A DNA stretch of 64,000 nucleotides from Bedellia somnulentella (Eukaryota > Arthropoda > Insecta > Lepidoptera > Bedelliidae): the NCBI GenBank assembly GCA_963576735.1, contig OY755171.1, positions 19,318,182 to 19,382,181 on the forward strand, written 5' to 3'. This document shows, in pieces, positions 1 through 10,365 of the stretch (positions are counted from its first letter, which is position 1; every line of letters begins with the position of its first letter). The notes beneath the pieces were generated by a model. That model was not told the DNA's origin, made no database searches, and saw only the letters and a list, made by a program, of their open reading frames with translations. The translations under genes and the position numbers were made by a program.

Positions 1-807
1 GTTATCGAAATATCAGATTTTTCGCAAACTGGTTCAAATAATTCGCAAAGCGGGCCGCCCGGCACACACGCATACCCGAACCTGTTAATCGAAGTAAAGT
101 CGGTACAACATAACCGAGGTAATTACTGGGCGCCCGCTTGTTACCCGAAAATGTTGCCATTTTAACATTACTCCATGGAGAAAGTTGCAGAGTGGGTTTC
201 CATTGGGTGTTTGAACTCACATGACCTCTCTTTTTTTGGGAATCGAGCATTCATCTACTGAGAAATAGCCGAAAAGATATTGACAAGTCGTGTGTGGATA
301 AATGGCTGGTAATAAAAAATGGTTGTGCTTAAATTAAGATTTTAAAGAGGCGACTTATTATTGTGAGTGGTAATGGATAGATTAATTCTATATGAGTGTA
401 GATGGCATAGATGTGCACCTTCAGAAGAACGTATCGTTTTTCTTATTCCATAAAATCCTTGTCGCTATGAAATAGTCTGAATGAGGGTAAATAGGGTCGC
501 TAGTATGGTGGGAGTTTATTGCTCGTTAGCTTTTCACACTTCGGAGTTTTCTATAATGTGCTCACACATTGTATATTTCGATCTAAATATTTGTCTTCTG
601 CTGACATTACCATCCACATAATTAATCTCTTTTAAATAGTCAGTATCTAATATAGGTATATACCAAGTAGTTACGTAACAATAGTTTATTATATTAAATA
701 TTATTTAAAGCCGTTAAAAAGGTGATCTCACAAATTAAATAATTTTTAATTAACTCGTTCGCTAACAATATTTTCAGCTTTCTATTATTAGTATACGTAG
801 TCTACGT

Positions 808-1029
808 AATGTAGGCTTAGAATTACACTACCCCATTACTGCCCGTGGGTGTTCGTAAGAGGCGACCAAGGGTATTGGGTCTGTTTGAGTGATTTTTGGA
901 CGATTTAGTAAGAGACCCATTAGAGACCTTTACAATATTTTCCATACTTTCAATAGTGGTTGAGGGGCTTCAGAATATTTCGTTCTGGCTACCTCTTTTA
1001 GGCATTTATAGCCGTGAGTATATGTATGC
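808..1029 (+). repeat. Family A SINE-like retroposon, diverged full-length copy
   Basis: The copy has the family head (GGCTTAGAATTACACTACCC), the middle and the tail (TAGCCGTGAGTATATGTATG), with many substitutions. It lies in the intron only about 29 bp below the donor of the minus-strand CrebA-like exon that ends at 1058, in opposite orientation to that gene. Confidence 0.8.
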
Positions 1030-1057
1030 AATGCATACAAAAATTATCCACACTCAC

Positions 1058-1245
1058 CGTATGATCAATAACATAATCTAGCTGTGCGACCGGCGTCCCT
1101 GGTATGGGTGATGGAGGGCACGACGATGAAGGGGAGTCTGGCTCAGATTTGGGCTCCTCTTTCACCCCAGCTGGGGAGTGGATGGACCGCCGCCGGTTGG
1201 AGCAGGCGCTGGACGGCATCGTGGGGTAGCATTCGAAGTCCATGT
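1058..1245 (-). CDS. CrebA: CrebA / CREB3-like bZIP transcription factor, internal exon (downstream of the exon at 9988-10192)
   Basis: On the minus strand an acceptor (CTCAAATTCCAG) precedes the exon and a strong donor (ACG then GTGAGT) ends it. The exon's first two bases complete a codon whose first base ends the exon at 9988, giving 63 residues with Asp at the junction, and it closes in phase 0. The peptide begins DMDFECYP, like DMDDECFP in fly CrebA as I remember it. It then has an acidic Ser/Pro-rich stretch (GVKEEPKSEPDSP, SSSCPPSPIPG) matching the IKDEP...SSCPASP region of the family. VKEE fits the sumoylation consensus psi-K-x-E. CrebA proteins are bZIP activators of secretory-pathway genes. 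This piece lies in the N-terminal activation half; the bZIP domain must be encoded to the left of the window. The exon is GC-rich compared with its AT-rich surroundings, as expected of real coding sequence. The partner phase match makes the call fairly firm. Confidence 0.8.
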
Positions 1246-2698
1246 CTGGAATTTGAGGGGTTGGCTGTCAGATTGTGGAGAGCTTAACGGCAAGTTATGA
1301 TGTTAGTAAAGGTCATCGTGGATGCCGTATATTATTGAGGCAACTGAGGTATTTGCGAGGTATTCCAGACTTTATGTGAAATTTTGTCACCTAGTTGAGT
1401 AGCTCCTAGTAGTAGAGAGTACAGTAGCTCTAGCAAACTATTTTTGGGAGTCATATAGTAGGTTTGCAAAACAGATTATGCTATATATGTGTAATCATTA
1501 ACTAACCTGCGATGTATTTGAAAACGTTTTTGCTCTTAGTTCAAAAATAAAATAGATAAACTCATTTATGTAATTGAAGTCCATAACTTCAACCATAAAT
1601 ATATAAATCTAGTATGATCTTATAATCATAACCCCATTTAGAAACATTCGAAAATTATAAGATTGAACGAGTTAAATACTCTCCTTTAATTACTTAGAGA
1701 CCAAAGGCTTTGCAGTGGGACACGAAACGGCTCCTTTCTCATATTTAAGGCGACCCAGATTCTTGATGAACTAAACCCAGCATACCAATTTGGGTGGCAA
1801 CAATCGCAAAATGCTATTAGCTTACTAAGATCACGAGTGCTTTGGCAAATCGTGCGTGCGCATCATTTCCGCCAGTTGCACGTATGCGCAAGAATGTGGA
1901 AAACTGTACTAGCAGCTTTTGTGATGAAACTGCATTTTTTTGTCTAAATTGACACTTTTTATATTAACCTATAAATAAATCAAGTAGGTTATTAAATTCG
2001 TTAAGTTGCAATAGATTTTGCTTGGTCATCGCTTAATTATTATTGAAATAGTTTTAATTGCATGTTTTGTAAAAATGATGGTCTTGCACCGTCTAAAAAT
2101 AAAAGATCTGTTAAAATCTGAGTTTAAGAATTTTATAGCTTCAGTTATTTTTGCTTTAAAACGCGAGAAAGAAGCTTTTAGAATGTATTCAATACTAGCG
2201 TATCGCTATATTCGGTCACTGCCCACCCCTTTTGACCGTTAGTCTGATGACAAATAGCCTATGTTTATTAAGGAAGTTGTAGGTTTTTGTGGATGAAAGA
2301 AATTTTTAAAACGATTAGCTTAGGGATTTCGGAGCCTGATTACGAATAAATAAACATACAAATTTTCTATTTCTCTCTCTGTATAATATTAATATAATAT
2401 TAGTCTAGGTAGTAATAAGTTACAAAAAAAGTGTTTTTAATGTAAAGAGATTACGAAAAAAGCTATAAAGGTAACTTCACCATATAAACTGGTATGAAAC
2501 TATTTCGATGCACAGAGAAAGCAACAGCGTGACATCGAAAACCAATTGAAAGATGACATTAATTAATACGATTGTACCGACCGTAGAGACTCAACACAAT
2601 CAATTATCATTTCTCGTATACTGATACGAGCATATTTTGAATCGAATTAATTCAATGAGTCATAGCCAAAGTTTGTTTGTGTGGAATCTGCATAGCTA
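1246..2698. other. Intronic stretch with no recognised gene
   Basis: This is part of the intron between the two CrebA-like exons. It is AT-rich sequence without a coding-like frame, and I see no repeat family with other copies in this window. Confidence 0.5.
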
Positions 2699-2826
2699 GT
2701 ACGAGCGGTGTTCAAACTAGTTATCGCGTGGGATAAAGCAGCCATCTCTTACGCACTTACTTAGTATCATGCTGCTATCTCATTCTAACCGTTATCGTGT
2801 CGATATAGTAGAGCTCGTACTATCCC
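2699..2826 (+). mobile_element. Family C MITE, about 130 bp, copy 1 (diverged ends)
   Basis: The core (TTATCGCGTGGGATAAAGCA, then AACCGTTATCGTGTCGATA) matches the copies at 6278, 28475 and 44674. The ends, TACGAGCGG and AGAGCTCGTAC, are mutated versions of the terminal inverted repeat GGGCAAGCACGAGC. Confidence 0.7.
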
Positions 2827-2980
2827 TCCTGATAAGTGACAAATACCGCGGACCCCAAACCACGCCTATAGATGCCGTTCACCGAAATCGGTTGCTAATC
2901 TTGCATTCAACAACAAGCGGTATGATTCATAATCATAACTGTGATGACACTCAGACTTTGTTGTTTATGCATACATACGT

Positions 2981-3478
2981 GCTGAGTAGTGTCGGCTTAG
3001 AATAGCACTACTCCATTTCTTCTCATAGTTGATCGTGAGAGGCAACTAACCCTTAGGTATCGGGGATTTAAAAAGTGATTTTTGGACGATGTGGTTTGAG
3101 ACCCATCAACGAAAATATTTATTTTACAATCTTTCCCCCACTTTACTTTCTTATGGCTGAAGAATTTTCTGATTCTGAAGTTCTGGCTACCCCTTCAAGG
3201 GATTTATAGCCGGGAGTATATTTTGTCGTGTAGTGTCGGCTTAGAATAGCACTACCCCGTTTCTACCGATGGGTGTACGTAAGAGGCGACTAACGGTATT
3301 GGGGATTTTAAGGGATTTTTGGGCGATGCGGTTGGAGACCCATCACCAACAACCTTTACTTTACCATCCTTTCCCCACTCAATTTTCCAAATGTGGCTGA
3401 GGAATTTCTAATTCCTCAGCTCTGGCTATCCCTTCTAGGGATGTATAGCCGTGAGTATATGTATGTATGTATGTATGA
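2981..3478 (+). repeat. Two family A retroposons head-to-tail (2981-3223 and 3226-3478)
   Basis: Each unit runs from GTGTAGTGTCGGCTTAGAAT to a GTGAGTATATGTATG-type tail. The second is nearer the family consensus and ends in several TATG units. The first has lost its tetranucleotide tail (it ends GGGAGTATATTTTG), which suggests the younger copy inserted into or next to the tail of the older one. Confidence 0.85.
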
Positions 3479-5454
3479 GTATATGATGAGTATGTATTAT
3501 GTACATACATACGATGACATACGAATATTATACTATGATTTCTCAGTTATATTGGAAATTGGTAGGAAAAGAGATGATAAAATAAAAGATCTTTGATGAT
3601 AGGTTGACGGCCATATCGAACAAAAATAACTTACAAAGCTCGAAATCGCTTCGTTCAATCGCATTTGAATAATACTATAAGCTATAAAAATTACATTATG
3701 TAGCTTGTGTCGAGTTTTGTCTAATCATTCTCTGAATCAGGTCACCATTATTTATTGCTTTCCTAAGCTAGGTTTCTGTTATTTTATCTTGTTCGACGCT
3801 GTGATTTATTGATTATGAATTTGATTCCATTACAATATTATTCGTGCACCAAATATTTGAACTGTGGTTATAAGTAAGCCAATGATGAAATATATATATA
3901 TATATACAGTACAGAAGTTTTTTGACATCTGGTTTGTTAGGTTGTTTTCAATCTAGACTCAGTTTTTCAAGTTAAAAGTACATCATATTCATCATCATAT
4001 TCATTAAATACCATTCGACTTATCTGATTCTCATCATGTCTATTCAATTAAGTAACGTAAAGTTAAAGTATTTATCGAAAAAACAACTTATTGATGGCAA
4101 TTTAAAAATAAATTGTACTGGACACGAACCTCGTTGATATTCATTTAATAATTATCGGTGGGATTCCCGTCGAGTGCGACCGTCTGTGGGACGTAATTCT
4201 AATTCAATCAGTCAACGTCTACTCGGGGCACGGAACAAGTTTTCATTATTTAATTAAATAAATTTCACTTACAACATAATTCGAGATAGGGATAGATTTC
4301 TCCGAAGTTTTTTTTATTATAACTTAACATCCAAAGAAGTTGTACTTTTTTGTTAGACACGCTGATCTAGATTTTAACAATGATTTATATACTGGATTGG
4401 AAGATGATGGTGTGTGGAAAAATGAAAAGATTTTGTTGATATATCCAGGAGATAGGTATATCAAGTACGGAACGTATTATGGCTGCAATCAAATAATTAA
4501 TTGTTCGACCAAAGCCACTTTCTGCTATATATAGCTCTCGTCACGTGCGATAAGAACGAAAGCAGCTGTACGCTATCTATACAGATTAAAACATCCGTAT
4601 TAGCGATAAGCAATTAGATAAATTAACATATTATTGCATAATAGAGCGTCGTCGTCGTTTGAAAACCAGCAAGCGTTAAAACGGTTGACGCTCCTATGTT
4701 GAGTTAGAATTTTGTTTGGCATTCTTTATAAAATCCTAAATTAATTATTCTGACTGGAAATTAAAGGTTTAAAAATTATTGATGTTTGCTGCAAGACCGA
4801 TCTGTCACAATCACAACCAATTTAATATTGCTTTTTCTTTTCTAGTGCCATAAGCAGCTGAGCTGAGTAATAATTTGAGATAACGTGAAATTATACGCAG
4901 GGCTTTAAGCAACTAATGAAAGTAAATATGTCATTACAAATTATAAATCCATAAAGTAACGCCACCCAAGACGTTGCAAAATTGTAAAATACGCTTAGAA
5001 AAAAAAAACGTTGCATTAAAATGTTGCTCAAAGCGGTTTTGCGGTGATATCCAATAAGCGCGGTAAACGCCGACAAGATGGCGTCGACGTTGTCATGGTA
5101 ATGCTTCTGTCACGATCATTAGCAATCACGTAACTGATTACGAATGTCAGTTATGGGGATTAGCTTGCTGAACCATGCAGGGGCTAGTTTATCATCGTTG
5201 AGGGATCGAGAAACTTTGTTATAGGAAAGGAAGATAGATAGTCGTATAAAATATACCTTTCAATTTTTAAAATCAATAACACAAAATATCTTAGAAATGT
5301 AGAGGCTAATTTTTAACGATAAATCAATAAAGTCTAACCTAACCAAAAACTGAAGTTGCATTAAAATATCCTTATTTGTGCAGCTTAATCTGAGATTTGA
5401 TGCTCATTTAGAAATTTAGGTGTTCATTAAAAATATTTTATTGAGAGGAATATT
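3479..5454. other. Intronic stretch with no recognised gene
   Basis: Unannotated AT-rich intron sequence between CrebA-like exons. It contains a short (AT)n tract near 3890-3905. No coding-like frame is convincing. Confidence 0.5.
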
Positions 5455-5596
5455 GCTGTGTAGTGTCGGCTCAGAATAGCACTACCCCATTTCTTCCGGT
5501 GGTGTACGTAAGAGGCGACTAACGGTATTGGGGCTTTTTAAGGGATTTTTGGGCGATGCGGTTGGAGACCCATCACCAACAACCTTTATTTTACTT
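5455..5596 (+). repeat. Family A retroposon, 3'-truncated
   Basis: The head (GCTGTGTAGTGTCGGCTCAG) and middle up to CATCACCAACAACCTTTATT are well preserved. The sequence then leaves the family abruptly without the tail, so this is a deletion after insertion rather than ordinary 5' truncation. Confidence 0.8.
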
Positions 5597-5811
5597 AACT
5601 GAAACTTGAATTATGACCGAGTAAGTGGTTTCGTAACACATAAAAATAGAGGGTTTCGAAACAAGCTGCTTCTACTTTTCTTTTTGTTGCTTCCATTTAT
5701 CCATACAACACCTATACTAAAGAAAGCATAAGCGTTTTGTATATAATACGCGTCATACTCCAGTATCTTAAAATAGAGTCACGAAAGAACATGGAGTCAC
5801 TTATAAACACG

Positions 5812-6086
5812 TAAACGTAAACGTTAAACTTTCACGCCGTTTTTATCCCCGAAGGGGTTGGCAGAGGTACCAATACTTCTGAACTCACTCACGTTTTGCT
5901 TAGACAGTGTACTCACGTGATAGGGGGCAGGCCTATCGCCGTTTTGTACGAATACACTGTCACATGACTAAGTACAACTCAGCCATGTGGGTTTCCTCAC
6001 GATGTTTTCCCTCACCGGTAACAACCATGATAAATTAAACACACGTATGACTTTAGAAAAGACAAATTGGTGTAGGCCCGTCTTAT
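5812..6086 (-). repeat. Family B tRNA-derived SINE, 5'-truncated copy
   Basis: Read on the minus strand it goes from AAAGACAAATTGG back through the conserved body (TACAAAACGGCGATAGGCCT, CACGTGAGTACACTGTCTAA) to the tail CCAACCCCTTCGGGGATAAA. The tRNA-like head is missing. It has the typical GTTTA-type tail remnant at its left end. Confidence 0.8.
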
Positions 6087-6277
6087 AAACTTATAAACAG
6101 TAGAGCAATAGTGAAAAACTCTGACTAGAACTAGTTCTTTGTGTTTGTATGACAAATAGACACAAAGTCACATTATGATAGACAAAAACATATCAATCAG
6201 CTGCTTGTCTAAACCATTACCAAAGTTTCAACGCACATGTTGGGTCTTTACGTCAGTATCAGTAACTTATATCGGAA

Positions 6278-6410
6278 GGGCAAGCACGAGCGCTATTTTA
6301 TCGACACGATAACGGTTAGAATGAGATGACAGTATACGATACTAAGTAATCGCGAAAGAGATGGCTGTTTTATACCACTCGATATGTAGTTAAGAGGTCT
6401 CTCGTACGAG
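6278..6410 (-). mobile_element. Family C MITE, copy 2
   Basis: The left end GGGCAAGCACGAGCGCT is intact. The right end (CTCGTACGAGC) is diverged. The body carries TCGACACGATAACGGTTAGA, shared in inverted or direct form with the other three copies. It is non-coding. Confidence 0.75.
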
Positions 6411-7386
6411 CTATGCTGCAACTGCACATTGTCACTATTATCGGGTTCAATAGAACATAAAGCAAACAAACTAGTAATAGTTCAGATAAAACTGTTATCT
6501 TTTAACCCTAACCCATTCAGGGTTACACGTTTCAAAAATCTGTTTGGTTCCCTTAACTAATCTCTGTTATTAGAATATCGGATATCCAATTAATGTAACA
6601 GATGAATTATAGTTTGTAGTAGCATGTTTATTTGATTTTGAAGATGCCGTGACATTAATTTAATAAACTCTGTGTTTACTAAGAAAATGGATTTAGCTAG
6701 TAAGTGATTTGTTTCTTCATTACTTATAATGTCTAAGTTGAAATAAGAGTTCTAAACAGTTAAATCTCGGTTCGAGGTATGAAAAAAATGGTCTTCAACA
6801 GACATGAATTTTTGCCACAGAATCTCTTGCAACGGAATAGGGTAACTTTTTACACACTGTTAGAATAACACACTGTTGGACCCACTCCAAGCGCAATTAG
6901 AGTAAGTGAATTCATAAGAAACACAAATGAATCTTTGAGCGTTGCTTTAGGAAAAGCCAAGTACATTTACATAATCTTCATACATATTTCAACGTACAAC
7001 GTATAAAATTGATTTTCCTTGATTTTGAGACGCTCTGACTCATTATATAAACCATTTTGTTGCTGGTAAGTCAACACCGATAAGGAATTAAGGAACTAAT
7101 AATATTTGGCTTTCACCTGAACGAACCACATGTTCTTTGATAGTTATATCGATATTTATTACCAAGAGGAAAGATTTGTTTGTCTGTGTTTGTGTTCGAA
7201 AACTTTATTTTATTCATCAGTAGAAATGTACCTTCCCTCCTCGACCCTTCAGATGAAAGATAGTTATTTAACCATGATCAATTTCATAAGGTGTGAGAAG
7301 TGAATGAAGAAAACTTAGATATACGAAAAACTACTAGAACCAGGCGAAGCTGGGGTGGTCCAATAGTTTGGTATAATATATCTATT

Positions 7387-7640
7387 CCGTGTAGTGTCGG
7401 CTTAGAATAACACTAACCCATTCCTACCCGTGGGTGATCGTAAAAAGCGACTAAGGGTATTGGGGCTTTTTATTGAATTTTTGGGCGATGCGGTTGGAGA
7501 CCCATCACCAAAAACCTTTATTTTTACCATCTTTTCCCCACTTAACTTCCAAAAGTGGCTGAGGAATTTATAATTCTTTAGCACTGGTTACCCCTTCTAG
7601 GGAAATATAGCCGTGAGTATATGTATGTATGTATGTATGT
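7387..7640 (+). repeat. Family A retroposon, full length, with long target-site duplication
   Basis: A complete copy ends in four TATG units. The sequence GGTCCAATAGTTTGGT followed by TTAATATAT (right) or ATAATATAT (left) flanks both sides, a target-site duplication of more than 20 bp with one difference. It belongs to the sub-type with the CCGTGTAG head and 'AAAAACC' middle. Confidence 0.9.
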
Positions 7641-7833
7641 ACTAGGTCCAATAGTTTGGTTAATATATTCAACACCACGACTATTTTCTAGTAATCAAAC
7701 GCTCAAAAATAGACTTGCCTTTAATTACATACCTGTTTAGTTACTCCATGAAAATGTTTAGAACAAAGCCTACTGAAAAGGCCAGTTGAAGATAAAAAAA
7801 TCTTTGTAAAGCTTAGTTAATTTTAGTGCATCA

Positions 7834-7971
7834 GCCCCCGTAGCATGAGGTGTGTGAGAGCGAGTATGTCATCTGAGAAGAGAGATACTGACAGATTTTG
7901 TATGAGCAATCTGTCAATTTCTGACTTCTAATGTGACATACTCGCTCTCACACACCTCATGCTACGGGGGC
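7834..7971. mobile_element. MITE with perfect 38-bp terminal inverted repeats
   Basis: Bases 7834-7871 (GCCCCCGTAGCATGAGG...) are an exact reverse complement of 7934-7971. The 62-bp interior holds a second smaller hairpin (GACAGATT...AATCTGTC). There is no coding capacity. No clear target-site duplication is visible, so the superfamily is unresolved. Confidence 0.8.
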
Positions 7972-8340
7972 AGAGGAGATATTCTACTAATGCGTAAGTG
8001 GCGATCGAGAATATCTGCAAATCTTTATGGGATTCAAGAGGTGCAAGCATCTATTTATAGAACTTCGTATGGGCGAGTACTTTATTATATAGTACATATT
8101 TCATATCTTATGACTACATTAAGTTGTTTTTCAATGTGTTTCAGAAAAAATACCTAATACTGATCGAACAAACATAAACGAAACTTCCAGCAAACACCAG
8201 TCAAAACCTGAATTACCATACAAATTGGCATAAACGAGTTTACAATCATACCATCATCCCGCTGACACACAATCGATTATAATAAGTTGTTTATACCAAA
8301 GCGACACAAATAATGGCGCGGGACGGTACCTCATTGTTCG

Positions 8341-8348
8341 TGACGTCA
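8341..8348. promoter_or_regulatory. Full CRE palindrome TGACGTCA in the CrebA-like intron
   Basis: This is an exact eight-base cyclic-AMP response element, the classical site for CREB/CrebA-type bZIP dimers. It sits in a locally GC-richer stretch 1.6 kb below the exon at 9988. Function is inferred only from the motif. Confidence 0.3.
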
Positions 8349-9409
8349 CAGCATCGGCGATACGATAACACCTATTGTCCGGCGATACGTTAAACAAGCT
8401 ACTTTCTCATTGCGATCTGGCGAAAGTACTATCCGAGAAGGTTTCCGTTGGAGTCTTTGGGAGGTGAGGAACGACAAGTACTCTTTAAATGGCCAATTTT
8501 TATAAGTATAGCCATTTCCGTAAATAAATGTATGCATGGTGTACAATTATTTTCTCATGCCATAAGATCATATTGGTGTAGGCCGGTACTATCAATCAGC
8601 ATTTGTTCAGTTCTGGCAAAACTCTGGAGCATAATTTATATGTTCAATATTATTGTAGATACATGCTCTTCTACGTGTCCTCAATTTTTTTTCCATTATC
8701 TTCTTTGGATGTTTCTTTTTAAATTCTTACTAGTCACCTATAAGTAATATTAAAGAAAACCGTTTTTCAATTGATTGCAAAACGTATTTAATGTTAGGAG
8801 CAAAAGCAAAAACGTTAAAATTTCAGTAAATTTAATCCATACATCTGAACAATTGATAGTGTTTTAATACAGTAAAACTGGAAATTCTGTGTTACATAAC
8901 ACGATGTCATTGGTCACGACAAGGTCAGTAATAGACATGGAATAGCTACAATGTGATGTGAATAAAGCTATTACGAGCAACACTTATGTGAACAGAACCG
9001 TGACGGACTTTCGACATCAGAATACAATTTCTAAGGATTGTTTTTTGTTTTGTTGATTTTGAAGTTTAAATATGTCTATCAGAACAGTTATCAGAAAACA
9101 AAAATAAATACATGGTAGTTTATGTACAAAAAGTTGAGTAGCGATTAATACGTGGGACTATTGTGTATAATATCAGAGTATATAGTAGTAGTAGTAGTAT
9201 ATAAATTAAGAAATAATTAATTAAAACTACCAAAAACTGATATAGATAATATGTTGGTACTCTAAGCTTATTTATTTTGCTGGTTTATTGTTGGTTATTT
9301 ATTTGAATTTACTTTTCGGTCTAAAAAGCAAGACTCGTTTTATAAAATCGAAGCCGTCAACGACTGCCATCGCTCACGGCACGTTTACTACCTCATACTA
9401 CGGATTATT

Positions 9410-9909
9410 GCTGTGTAGTCTCGGCTTAGAATAGCACTACCCCATTTCTTCCGGTGGGTGTACGTAAGAGGCGACTTACGGTATTGGGGCTTTTAAGGGA
9501 TTTTTGGGCGATGCGGCTGGAGACCCATCACCAACAACCTTTACTTTACCATCCTTTCCCCACTCAATTTTCCAAATGTGGCTGAGGAATTTCTAATTCC
9601 TTAGCTCTGGCTACCCCTTCTAGGGATTTATAGCCGTGAGTATGTGTATGTTGCCGTGTAGTGCCGGCTTAGAATGTCGCTACCCCTTTCTACCCACGGG
9701 TGTCGTAAGAGGCGACTAAGGGTATTGGGGCTTTTTATTGGATTTTTGGGCGATGCGGTTGGAGACCCATCACCTTTATTTTTACCATCTTTTCCCCACT
9801 CAACTTCCAAAAGTGGCTGAGGAATTTATAATTCCTTAGCTCTGGTTACCCCTTCTAGGGAATTATAGCTGTGAGTATATGTATGTATGTATATGTATGT
9901 ATGTATGTA
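9410..9909 (+). repeat. Family A dimer: two copies flanked by one target-site duplication
   Basis: Copy 1 (9410-9650) and copy 2 (9653-9909) belong to two sub-types: copy 1 has the CTGTGTAG head, copy 2 the CCGTGTAG head with TCGCTACCCC. The 11-bp duplication TACTACGGATT flanks the whole pair (9396-9406 and 9908-9918). So either copy 2 inserted in the tail of copy 1 or a dimer was retroposed. The pair ends about 80 bp below the donor of the exon at 9988. Confidence 0.85.
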
Positions 9910-9987
9910 CTACGGATTGTTCTCTCTATTTATAGACTTAAATCTCTTAGTAATCTTAAATGTGCTGCTGTAATTCAAAATACTTAC

Positions 9988-10192
9988 CATCATCAACTTT
10001 GGTGTGTTCCGGCGAATTTGACGACGAATCCCCATCTGAATGAAGACTGTATGAGTGCTCTGTTTTGATGGGTACCGCGCCGATGGCCGCATCCGTCATC
10101 AGTCGGTCGTGAAGGACCACCCCCGACTTGGAGTCGCGGTCGATGAACCAGTCTGTGATCTCTGAGTCCTCTGATAGGACATCGTTCATGTC
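9988..10192 (-). CDS. CrebA: CrebA / CREB3-like bZIP transcription factor, internal exon (N-terminal activation region)
   Basis: On the minus strand a textbook acceptor (TTTCTTTTTCCAG) leads into the exon and GTAAGT follows its end. It reads 68 codons in phase 0 plus one base, which joins exactly to the exon at 1058-1245 to restore Asp. The peptide has the signature ITDWFIDRDSK ... PIKTEHSYSL ... HSDGDSSSNSP. This closely resembles HDWLFDRDVKD ... PIKTEHSYSL in the N-terminal half of fly CrebA as I recall it. IKTE fits a sumoylation consensus. No ATG start belongs to this exon: translation starts in an upstream exon at higher coordinates that I could not find. The known role of the family is activation of secretory-pathway genes; nothing here shows regulation in this species. 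Confidence 0.85.
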
Positions 10193-10234
10193 CTGGAAAA
10201 AGAAAGACATGTTTTAGGACTAGTTTTTGCGTAA

Positions 10235-10365
10235 GACTTTTTGTGGTACGTTTTGAGAGGCATAATTCTCTCTACGCGTATCTGAGGTTATTGAGGTTTT
10301 TAAGTGATTATTAGGCAATGCGGTTGTAGACCCATCACCACAAATCACATTTTTTTTAGAAATAG
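10235..10365 (+). repeat. Family A retroposon remnant, highly diverged
   Basis: The middle of the family is recognisable (GCAATGCGGTTGTAGACCCA preceded by GTTTTTAAGTGATTATTAGG). Head and tail are not recognisable. It lies just upstream of the acceptor of the 9988-10192 exon. Confidence 0.5.

Noticed and set aside
3461..3480. TATG tandem repeats as microsatellites or CRISPR-like arrays
   Set aside because: They are the tail repeats of family A retroposons; there are no spacer-repeat units anywhere in the window.
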